From assembly GCA_013396995.1 (NCBI GenBank), contig VWZP01008268.1:1-64000 (forward strand): DNA of 64,000 bases. The letters are read 5' to 3'. Positions within the stretch are counted from its first letter, which is position 1, and each line of letters opens with the position of its first letter. The notes beneath the pieces were generated by a model. That model was given only the letters and a program-made list of their open reading frames with translations, did not search any database and was not told the origin of the DNA. The position numbers and the translations under genes are program-made. Positions 9,246 through 18,600 of this stretch are shown here, one piece after another. This DNA comes from Dicaeum eximium. Lineage: Eukaryota > Chordata > Aves > Passeriformes > Dicaeidae.

Positions 9246-10874
9246 ATGGGGAGTATCTTCTCATTCTTCATTCGATCCAGACTGCCAAAAGCCATAGACG
9301 GGTCCACGGAAACAGAGTGGAACTGCCCCATCTGCCGTGATGCTCGAGATGACCTTGCTTACGTGATGCCCTGTCTCCATCAGTTCTGCCTGTCTTGCAT
9401 TATGCGTTGGGCAGAGATGCAAAGAGTGTGCCCACTCTGCAGAGAACTGATAGAGGCTGTCAGGTTTTCTGTGCAGACAGACAGCTATATAGACTGTGTC
9501 TTCACAAGTTCTGGAGATTCAGCAACTGCCAGCAGCTGGACAGGAATAACTCTAGGACATCTGGTTAAAAACAGCCCCTTCGTGGAGTCCCCTTCTCGTG
9601 CTCCACGGGAGATACTACCTGCAGCAGAGCATGGGGGCACAGGAACAGAGCCCGTGGGTGGCCTCCCACCTAGAGTGTGGGCAGAACTTTTCCAGAGAGA
9701 AGAGCATCTCCTTGACCCTGTGGTGCCCTGGCTGCGCCAGGAGCTGGAGGCAAAGTATAGGACTAGGTGGTGGATGGCAAGGATTGCAGAGAGCATCATC
9801 CTGCATGCCGTGTCCATCTGTGGTCCAGCTAGGAATGTCTTGGTCCATGTGCTGCAGGACTTTCTTGAGGAACATACAGAACCTCTAATCCATGGCCTCA
9901 TCAGCATCATTGTGAATGAGTGCACACAAGAGGCCCAAAGGCTGCTACACTCCCGTGCTGTCTCACAGAACAGTTCCGCGTCCATCTCCAGCAGATTTGA
10001 GATGGATACTACAGCTCCTCACCCAACCCTTGCCATCAACTCTCCAGACTCCACTGAGGACCACCAACCCAGCACATCAGAAGCTGCCCTCCACACCCTC
10101 CACCCATCTGCTCCCACCCCTGCAGGGCAAGAGGAGTTAGGGGAGGAGGCAGTAGCAGAGGAACCTGCCAGGGAGGAGGCCAGCAGCACTGCAGCCATGT
10201 CCACCAGCCCTCAGGAGGATAATCTTGCCCCACAGGCAGTCTCTGCCAGCAGCCCTCTAGGGTCCAGTGTGGAGGACCAACCCAGCGTATCTGAAGCTGC
10301 CCTCCACACCCTCCACCCACCTGCTCCTGTTCCTGCAGAGCAGGAGGAGCTGGAGCCAGCAGAAGAGGCAGGACCCTCTGCCCAAGGTGACAGCCACAGG
10401 CCCTCCACTCCCAGCCAGCGTAGGGACTCCTTGCCCACGAGGCCTCAGCATTACAGAAGAAGGAGGGCTTCCAGCCATCTGGACTCTCCCCAGCCTGCTC
10501 CCATCTCTGCAGAGCAGGAGGAGCTGGAGCCAGCAGAAGAGGCAGGACCCTCTGCCCAAGGTGACAGCCACAGGCCCTCCACTCCCAGCCAGCGTAGGGA
10601 CTCCTTGCCCACGAGGCCTCAGCATTACAGAAGAAGGAGGGCTTCCAGCCATCTGGACTCTCCCCAGCCTGCTCCCATCTCTGCAGAGCAGGAGGAGCTG
10701 GAGCCAGCAGAAGAGGCAGGACCCTCTGCCCAAGGTGACAGCCACAGGCCCTCCACTCCCAGCCAGCGTAGGGACTCCTTGCCCACGAGGCCTCAGCATT
10801 CCAGAAGAAGGAGGGCTTCCAGTTGTCTGGACTCTCCCCAGCCCCGCAAGAGGCCACCCAATCAGCAACAGTAG
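9246..10874 (+). CDS. Topors-like RING-finger protein (E3 ligase), copy 2, with C-terminal 58-residue repeats
   Basis: A single-exon frame of 542 codons. The ATG at 9246 is the first in frame and has a strong context (GCCATGG). A C3HC4 RING spans residues 27-65 (CPIC, CLHQFC, CPLC) with all eight zinc ligands. The following RELIEAVRFSV resembles the post-RING segment of Topors. Residues 143-235 form the helical block shared with copy 1 (WAELFQREEHLLDPVVPWL, then FLEEHTEPLIHGLIS and TQEAQRLL). The linker is proline-, glutamate- and serine-rich and holds an older partial duplication (SEAALHTLHP twice). Residues 359-532 are three tandem 58-residue units, and the protein ends PRKRPPNQQQ. A ubiquitin or SUMO ligase role in the nucleus is inferred from Topors. 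Copies 1 and 2 are clearly related but diverged outside the RING and helical block. Confidence 0.8.
   Translation: MGSIFSFFIRSRLPKAIDGSTETEWNCPICRDARDDLAYVMPCLHQFCLSCIMRWAEMQRVCPLCRELIEAVRFSVQTDSYIDCVFTSSGDSATASSWTGITLGHLVKNSPFVESPSRAPREILPAAEHGGTGTEPVGGLPPRVWAELFQREEHLLDPVVPWLRQELEAKYRTRWWMARIAESIILHAVSICGPARNVLVHVLQDFLEEHTEPLIHGLISIIVNECTQEAQRLLHSRAVSQNSSASISSRFEMDTTAPHPTLAINSPDSTEDHQPSTSEAALHTLHPSAPTPAGQEELGEEAVAEEPAREEASSTAAMSTSPQEDNLAPQAVSASSPLGSSVEDQPSVSEAALHTLHPPAPVPAEQEELEPAEEAGPSAQGDSHRPSTPSQRRDSLPTRPQHYRRRRASSHLDSPQPAPISAEQEELEPAEEAGPSAQGDSHRPSTPSQRRDSLPTRPQHYRRRRASSHLDSPQPAPISAEQEELEPAEEAGPSAQGDSHRPSTPSQRRDSLPTRPQHSRRRRASSCLDSPQPRKRPPNQQQ
10320..10841 (+). repeat. Three tandem 174-bp repeats inside the RING copy 2 coding region
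   Basis: Units are 10320-10493, 10494-10667 and 10668-10841. Each encodes 58 residues: an acidic stretch (EQEELEPAEEAG), then a serine/arginine part containing RRDSLP and RRRRASS. Units 1 and 2 differ at about four bases, and units 2 and 3 at about four, all near the unit ends. Such similarity points to recent duplication or gene conversion. The period is a multiple of three, so every stop-free frame stays open across the array. Confidence 0.95.
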
Positions 10875-10909
10875 CAGGGCTGCAGTAAGTCTTTATTAAA
10901 GAAAAAAGA

Positions 10910-10915
10910 AATAAA
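10910..10915 (+). terminator. Poly(A) signal of RING copy 2
   Basis: AATAAA 36 bases after the stop codon, followed by a T/G-rich stretch (GTCTCTGTGTGC) about 20 bases on. This would give a very short 3' UTR. Confidence 0.65.
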
Positions 10916-10939
10916 TCTCTATATCCCTGAAAAAGTCTC

Positions 10940-11604
10940 TGTGTGCTGCTTTCTCTCCCTTCTCTATCTTTCCCTGACCCTGCACACCCTCATCAGCCAA
11001 GGGCCGTGGAGATCTGGGATGATATTGGGAGGCCCTCCTCCCACAGGAATTTCTACTGCAGCCATAGTCACTTTTTTTTAAAAAAAAAGCCTGGAAGAGG
11101 AGAATTGCATTTGCAGATGAGAATGTGCAAAATCAAGGCTGCTTGCGCCTGTGCCCAGATGGCATGACCATGCTGCTCCCTACATTGCATTTCATCTGCA
11201 GCTGAGGGGACAAGAAGAGGCCCTGTGCTACTTGGTCAGAAAGGTTTCTGGGAAAACCGGCTGGGGAGCTTCAGAGCACAACTTCTCTGCATCCGAACAC
11301 CACTCTGTAGGGATAACCAGAACTCCGTGACTGGTCACAGAATGGTCTCAGAAAAGATTTGCTCTGGCAAAAGAGAATGGTGGTTTTGAGGCTCCTTGAA
11401 GAGCTGCACTTTTCATAAAGATGTGTTCTCCATTGAAGACTCTCCTCAGCTGAGCCCCTGACAGATCCTCAGGAACTGTCCAATGACCTCGGTAGAAAGT
11501 TTTTCATGTAGGAAAGAGAGAAACTTTTAAAGAGAAAAAGAGAAAAAAAAAGAAAAAAAGGAAATTTTTGCTAGGTAAATTACAGCCACAGAAGAAGAAA
11601 GCCA
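10940..11604. other. Intergenic sequence, nothing recognised
   Basis: Moderate GC at first, then an A/G-rich low-complexity run at 11515-11562. No gene or repeat end was recognised. Confidence 0.5.
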
Positions 11605-11825
11605 TCAGAATCAGAACAGAATCAGAGAATCACTAGGTTGGAAGAGACCTTTAAGATGACCAAGTCCAACCCATGCCCTAACACCTCAATTAAATTGTGG
11701 CACTGAGTGCCACATCCAATCTTTTTTTAAACACATCCAGGGATGGTGACTCCACCACCTCCCTGGGCAGACAATTCCAGTACTTTATCACCCTTTCTGT
11801 AAAAAACTGTTTCAGGAAGGGTATA
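11605..11825 (-). mobile_element. CR1 LINE 3' fragment
   Basis: The plus strand carries the complement of a CR1 3' end: ATCAGAGAATCACTAGGTTG, then the GGGATGGTGACTCCACCACC and CCTGGGCAG phrases. About 220 bases remain. Confidence 0.8.
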
Positions 11826-13494
11826 GAAACACTAACAGAAGCATTTACATCTAAGGCAGACATGTCTAGCATGACAATTTACTATTGTCTCCAAAACAAA
11901 AATTATGCCTCTAATCTATTTTATGCACACTGTAAGGAACTAGAATACTCAGATATTGGAATCCCAGGTACTGGAATACTGGCAGCTCTACAGAATGGGT
12001 TAGATTTCACAGAAACCCCAGGGGCTTAAGTGGAAATAATCTAGGAAAGCAGGAAAAGGAAAGCATTCATTTTCCTCTATCAATGCAGAAAGCTTAAAAA
12101 GAAACACAGATAAGGCAGTAAGCTTGACATCAAGTAAGTGTGTTTGCAAAGAGGTGTTTCCAATTCATGGTAAGGTGACAACAATAAGTCGAGTAACTTT
12201 TCAAGTCAATTGAGATAATGAAAAAACTGCTCCAAAACTCAGCTGTTTTGCTGTTTTGGCAGGCAGTCCACCCAATGGAGAAACTTTAGAACAGGAAGGT
12301 TCACTTCTATGGGTAGTCAGTGGAGACAGCTGAGCAGTTGCAGAAGGGTGAACTGCAGTGCAGAAAAAAACCTACCACCTGTCTGCTGGCTACTTCACAG
12401 CTCTGGACATGTGCTTTGTTCAGAAGCATTAATGTGACCCCAAAGGACATATTTTCAAAGGCACTTGGCATCTGTGGCTTTGAAAATATGGTATTCCAAC
12501 CAAATGCTTAAATATCCTCAAAAAAATGGGACCATCAGTGAAAGTAGAAGTTTCTGACATTCCATGACTTTTTTGTGTATTTTCAGATTGTATTTAAAAG
12601 CATAGGTAGATGCTCCAGGTAAATATTGTATTATCCCTACTGAATGGAAGTGTGTTCTTCATGTTCAGAGGCAATAGGAACACGGAGCATGCAATTCCTC
12701 CTTGCTAGAGGAATGCAAACTGTCATCACCCCCTTCCTACCAGAGCTGGCTAAAAGGTTTCATGGGGTCTTACAGCCAGTGCTTTGAGTAAAGAAAGAAG
12801 GAACAGCTGTAGGGCCCACTGTGACTTAATGGAAGTCAACATTATCTGTGTATGAATAAGGGGGACAAATTCCTGCTCAGATGCAGTGTTTAGAGAAAAC
12901 AACCCAAAAAATGATTATAGAAAATTCTCTCACCGAGTAAGATGTCTTCTGATAATACTTTTTACTTCATAAAATTCCAAATTTTTGGATAGCATGGACA
13001 CAGCTTCTTCACTGAAGAATTTGAACACATATGTTTCTTTATGTTTAAAGAGAAATAAACACCACTGCCAGGGACCCTCACTATTAAAAATACAAAAGTT
13101 GAAATTTACTAGTCATACATCAATGTCTTAGTGGTAATGAGAAAAAGAGACCAGCTGACAAGTCTAGTCAGAGTACACAGAATTACTAACAGTGACTGGC
13201 TGTATTATAAATATTGCTTCCCTCTGTTAGAGAAAATATTTTAAAAATAAACCAGAGTAAAGAATAACATTAAAGAGTTAAATTATGCCATGAACCATGT
13301 AGAGATCTTAAATAACTTCACTTTAGCAGAAAAGTGGGAACAGAAAACACGCTACTTTCCTAACTGGAAATTCCAACAGTTCACTTGGAGCGACTGTATG
13401 AGCAGCAATATACCTCTCCCCATCAAGACAAATCAGGTTATTTCTTACAGTTCTGTTTTTTCTTACATGTATATATCTTCAGGCAGAGGTATGA
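11826..13494. other. Intergenic sequence, nothing recognised
   Basis: AT-rich sequence with no supported coding frame, repeat end or RNA gene. Confidence 0.5.
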
Positions 13495-14205
13495 ACTTTC
13501 CCCACCTCCTGAGCAAGAGGCTGTAAAGCAACACCACGGAAAGGGACCTGGAGATCCTGGTTAATAGTGAGCTGCACATGAGCTAGCAGTGCCCTGCCAG
13601 CCAGGAGGGTCACCATATCCTGGGGGACATCAGGGACAGCATCACCAGCCGGGCAAGGGAGGGGATTGTCCTGCTCTGCTCTGAGCTGGGGCAGCCTCAC
13701 CTCGAGGCAATTTTGGTCACCACAAAAATATGTTAAACTGTTAAAGGGTGTCCAAGGAGGGCCATGAGGCTTGTGAAGGGCCTTAAGAAGAAGCCTTATG
13801 AGGAGTGGCTGAAGTCACTTGGTTTGTTCAGCCTGGAGAAAAGGAGTCTGAGAGGGGACCTCATCATAGTCTACAATTTCCTCGTGAGGGGCAGAAGAGG
13901 GGCAGGCACTGATCTCTTCTCTGTGGTGACCAGTGGCAGGGCCCAAGGGAATGGCCTGAAGATGTCTAAGGGGAGATTTAAGTTATATAATAGAAAAAGA
14001 TTCTTCACACAAAGGTTGTGGGCACTGGAACTAGCTCCCCAGGGAAGTGGTCACAGCACCAAGCTTAACAGAGCTCAGGGAGCATTTGGGCAATACATTC
14101 GGACGCGTGGTGTGATTCTTACAGATGTCCTGTGCAAGGCCAGGAGTTGGACTCAATGATCCTTGTGGGTCCTTCCAACCCAGGATATTCTGTGATTCTG
14201 TGAAA
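13495..14205 (+). mobile_element. CR1 LINE 3' fragment
   Basis: Forward CR1 3' region, with GGGACCTGGAGATCCTGGTT, GCCTGGAGAAAAGGAGTCTG and the end CCTTCCAACCCAGGATATTC followed by the TTCTGTGA repeat. Several frames are open for short stretches but none is intact. Confidence 0.85.
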
Positions 14206-14959
14206 TCTTTTTATTGGTAAGGAGTGTTCTAAATACTGAATATTTTGGTTAAAAATAAATGAATAAACAAACAACCCCAGAGATGCAATAAGGGTGCAAG
14301 TCCAAAAGTGTCTTCTGCACCTTTCTCTGAAAAGGAACAATGACAGTTATCTGTGTCAATGACCCTTTTCAACATGCCTTATTTTCCTAAAGTACCAGAA
14401 GCTGTATTTTTCATATTTCTTGAAGCCATGTGCAGACAAACCAAACGGGTGTACAATTGCTTTGGCTGAGCTGGAGAGCAGAACACACCGTTGAAATAAA
14501 TTCCAGAGCCTCCTTCCTTGGAGTGCATCAAATGGAGAAGGACAGACCACGGTCACGGCAAGATTTTCCAGGGAAAACAAGGAGAAAGAGTAGTGGGGGA
14601 GACTGCATAGGGAGGGGGGAGAGAGGAAAGATGAAAACTGCCGGGTAAAGATTTCTCTGCCCTTGTCTCAGATAACATGGCATCGGCAAGCACCCAGGCA
14701 CGCTTATGCACATACAGGATACTCGTCATGCTGTCTGCCAAACCTCGTCCTCTCGTCGGGCTGGGCGCCAACGACGCGAAATGCAATCCAATGGCGTCCC
14801 GCACCCTCCTCCCAGTAAAGAGTTATTTTAAAACTTTAAGCATAGTGCTCGGTGGAACAGTGACCAGGGATAAAAGGGCAAAGGAGAAGGGCAAGGGAGG
14901 GAGCACAGGAACAAGAGGAGGGGTAAACCCCACCAAAGCCGTTGCAAAACGGCTGCAGC
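14206..14959. other. Upstream flank of ENTREP1
   Basis: Sequence between the CR1 fragment and the CpG island. GC content rises from about 14650. No separate gene is supported. Confidence 0.45.
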
Positions 14960-15650
14960 AGCATCAGCGGGGAGACCCGGCACGGGAAGGATGGCTCAGG
15001 GTCCAGGAGAGTCGGGGACGGCGTCCGAGCTCCGGCGAAGCACTTTGCGTGCTCGGCCGCTGGGGTGGCCCCAGCCCCGCCGGGCGCTGAGGGCGCGGCC
15101 GGGGCCGGTGTTCCCCGCAGGGCAGCGGAGCAGAGCGGAGCCGGCACGAGAGGCGAGNNNNNNNNNNNNNNNNNNNNNNNNNNNNNNNNNNNNNGCCCGC
15201 CGAGAGCCGCCGCCGGCTCCCCCCGTGTCGCCGCTGATGGTGCTGCCGCGGTCCCGCTGCCCTCTCTCGGGACCCGTCCCGGTGCCCCAGGCGGTGGCGG
15301 GCTCACCATCCGCCGCGGCCGCCGGCCTCTCGCCGCCGCCCCTCTGCCCGGGCGCGCCGCCGCGTCGCCGCCCGTGCCCCCCGTGCCCCCCGTGCCCGCT
15401 GCTCTTCCGCTCGCTGCTCGGGCTGGGGCTGCTGCAGGGCGGCCTGGGCTGCGCCCTGGTGGCTCTGGGCTTCGGGGCGCTGTCGCTGAGCAGCGCCCCG
15501 CAGGTGAAGAACGCGTGTCCCCTCTGGGCCGGCTCCTCGGTAAGTGACGGCCGCGGGCCAGGACACGCCATGCTGGGGTCCGGCCGTGCGTGCGCGGCAC
15601 CTGCGGGGTCGGCTGTCCCGAGGGATGCGTGATCCCGCTCCTCCGCGATC
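14960..15650 (+). promoter_or_regulatory. ENTREP1: CpG island promoter of ENTREP1
   Basis: A sharply GC- and CpG-rich block in an otherwise AT-rich region, covering the first coding exon. It contains a 37-base assembly gap at 15158-15194. The transcription start cannot be fixed from sequence alone. Confidence 0.75.
15237..15539 (+). CDS. ENTREP1: ENTREP1 coding exon 1
   Basis: Residues 1-101. A proline-rich N terminus with a PCPPCPPCP run precedes the first membrane segment (FRSLLGLGLLQGGLGCALVA). The donor GTAAGT follows at 15540, phase 0. Confidence 0.85.
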
Positions 15651-18600
15651 GCTTGGAAACAGACTCCGGGTAACGGGGTTACGGCATTTTGCTGACAGTT
15701 TTGTAGGATGTCGGCAGGACCCCAGGGGTAACAAACGTCGAGACAAGCAAATAGGGGATTTATTTCCTGACGTGCATTTTCGGGGGGGAAAAAAAAAAAG
15801 GAAAAAAGAAAGTATGCGTTTATTTTGCACTATCAGACACAGAATTTTCAAAAGTTGTGCGTGTAGATGTTTCATGTTTGTGCTTTGTGCCTTTACTCGC
15901 AGGCATAATGTAGAGATAAATCAGCAATGTTCCTGGGAAAGAAATGGATGGACTTAGCACAGTTTTGTAAGGAGTACTGAGAGAAGTTATTTCATCTCCT
16001 GTTGAGCCCTGCTTTAAACCACAGCTTTATAAATATGGAATATATACGAGAGTTTGTGTTGCAGAAGCTAGGCAGCAGTAAGCAGAAGTTAGTAAGTGTA
16101 TCAGAATCAGATTGATTGGACCCGGTTTGTGGGCCCTCCAGCAATCAGCAAGTCTGGGATGGAACAGTCAGTTCCTGCTGCCTGTGTGAACAGTATCAGC
16201 TTATCCCTCGCCTTAAACATTTCAATTAAATGGGCAGCGTTGTTCACCACCTGTAGAATTAGGCTCAATGCAGTAGCTTGGGGATCAAGTAGTTCCTGTT
16301 TATCTGGTGTTCATCCCTGAAAGTACACAGTCCCTGGGGGGATGAGGGAAATCCAGACCATCCACATGTCTGTGTTTGGTATCTCTCTTGTGGTATTTAA
16401 TTTTTTGTTGTTGTTGTTGTTGGTTTTTTTTTTCATTCTTATTCTAGGTTAAAAGAAGTTTAAGTATATGTAACCAATGGACTTTCTTTGAATTCTGCAC
16501 ACAGGACTGTGCTTATGCTTTTAAAATGCTTTAAAATTGTACATGTAAGATAAAGGTGTTCAGTATTTTTAATAATCAAGAAGGGAGTTCATTTTGTTTG
16601 GGGTTTTTAAAATTATATTTCTGAAACAATAGTACACTCAGAAAAGTTACCGAAATACTGTTTGGGTGTAAAAATATAAGTGAAAATTTTAGCCCAGAAG
16701 TAACCTGTAAAAGCAGACGCCATTAAAAGCTGACTGATGTGTCTGGCTAGGTGCTTTTTGGTTTGGTTTTCTTTTCATTATGGGTGCTACATGCTGGCTT
16801 GTGAGGGGCATGTCAGGAAAAATTTAAGAAATGCTTTCTTTTCTTATCTTTAACAGATGTAATGAAATAAATTTGTTGTCCTTAAGGCAAAAAAAAAGCC
16901 TATTTACATCAGTACTGATGTGCTTTGTTATAAAATCATGTGTCCATTTTGCAGTCAGAGAATTCAAAAAATACTTTGTTATGAAACTGCAGAGTTATGT
17001 ATGTGGTTTTGCAACACCAGTGATGATATCAGTAGGTGTTTTGGCCAAGTCATATATGCGTGTTACGCTAGATTAGATTGATCGTGTCAAGTGAATGAAG
17101 TTACAGAAGGGATTTATTAAAAACACTAGTGGATGACTTCCTGCTTGTTCCGGTCTTCTTGTTTCTTTTTAGGGTAGGAGATCCATGTCCCCTGGCTTAG
17201 TCACAAAGTCCAATGAGTTAAAAGTATAGCCACTGATTTATGGGACGTGCTGAGAAACTTATTTGCCTCTCTTTATAGGGTTCCCATTCTTCTGTGAGAG
17301 AATATTCGGGTATGCTGTTTGTTTCAGTTCTACAGCAATTCTTTATTGTTTCTTAATTGTTTGGCCCTGTAAGATAAAGAAAGAATCATAGGGTTCAGTT
17401 CTGTGATTCAGCAAGTTTGGTCTAACAACTGCTGTTGCAGAAGGATGTGCTTTTATTTTAACTTCTTTCCTCATGCTGATACTGGCATTCATATCATTAA
17501 ATAACCAAGTGTTTCAGGGAGGTAGTGCTGGTGCTCTTTATTGATTTTGGTAGGATTCCTGCTCTGGATTTTAGCTCATCGAAATGGTCAGAAGTCAGCA
17601 AAAGCGAAGAAGGAAGTAGGCACTTAATGAAGTGCTGAGGTGGTGATGGAGAGAGGGGAGGAAAAGGACAGTTTTTAGATTTGCCTAGCCATATTGCAGA
17701 GAATAAATACTTCATTGGCTGAAAGCAGTTATTTAAGACTGAACGCGGAGGTTGGAATTGCTAACATACTGCTTGTCCCTATGCATGTTTTCTGGGAGGG
17801 AAAAATAAGAAACGAGCAGAATTAATTTGGTTGTTATTTCACAGGATGCTCTTAGGAGCAAAGAACTTCAGCACAGGTATTCTCTGCTTTAAAGTGCATC
17901 TTCATATCTTCCCAGCATTGCTGTAGTGTTCCAAAGTGCAGTAATAAAAACAGTGTAAGTGGCATTTTGTGAACAGTTCTTTGCTTCTTGGTGACACTGT
18001 GTTTTTTGACGTTGTAGGCAATCTTATGTGGAATCTTAGGGTTAACAACATGGAAGAGGCCGATGCGGCTTTTGGTAAGTACAGATTAAAGTTTGTAAGG
18101 AAATTACAAAAAAATAATCACCCCTTTCTCCTTTCAAAAAAAGAATGTCAAGTCTTTCTTTTCAAATTGTTGAATCATAATTATTTAAAGAGAAGTCAAA
18201 GATCATGAAAGGCCATATTCTTTCCTGCATGGATGAAGTCCACAGTATGTGCAAGAGTGGACCATGTCTGGAAGAATTGTTAATATTATTTAAAGTGCAC
18301 ATTTCATGGTTTTGTATGTATAAGAAAATGCTGGCTTAGAGTAAGTAAATTAGTTCTCCAAGGCAGTGCAGCTTAAACTGAAATTAAGGAGAGGGTTTTA
18401 AATCTCAGCTTAGATGTAGTGTTTTGGTTTTTGACAATCGCTTTGAAAACTAACTTAACACCTTACAGCAGCATCCGGTGCTAGTTTCATATAAAGTTGG
18501 CATTGCGTTGCTGTGAGAGAAGTAGATTGATGTGCAGGGTGTGTAAGCTGTTTCCATTTGTTAGCGAAATCTGAAGCTGTGTGGCTCTAATGTCTCAGAG

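Noticed and set aside
14677..15875. Several overlapping long frames on both strands around the CpG island, up to 254 codons
   Set aside because: GC-rich, stop-poor sequence produces open frames by chance, and they run through an assembly gap. Only the frame that splices into ENTREP1 exon 2 is supported.
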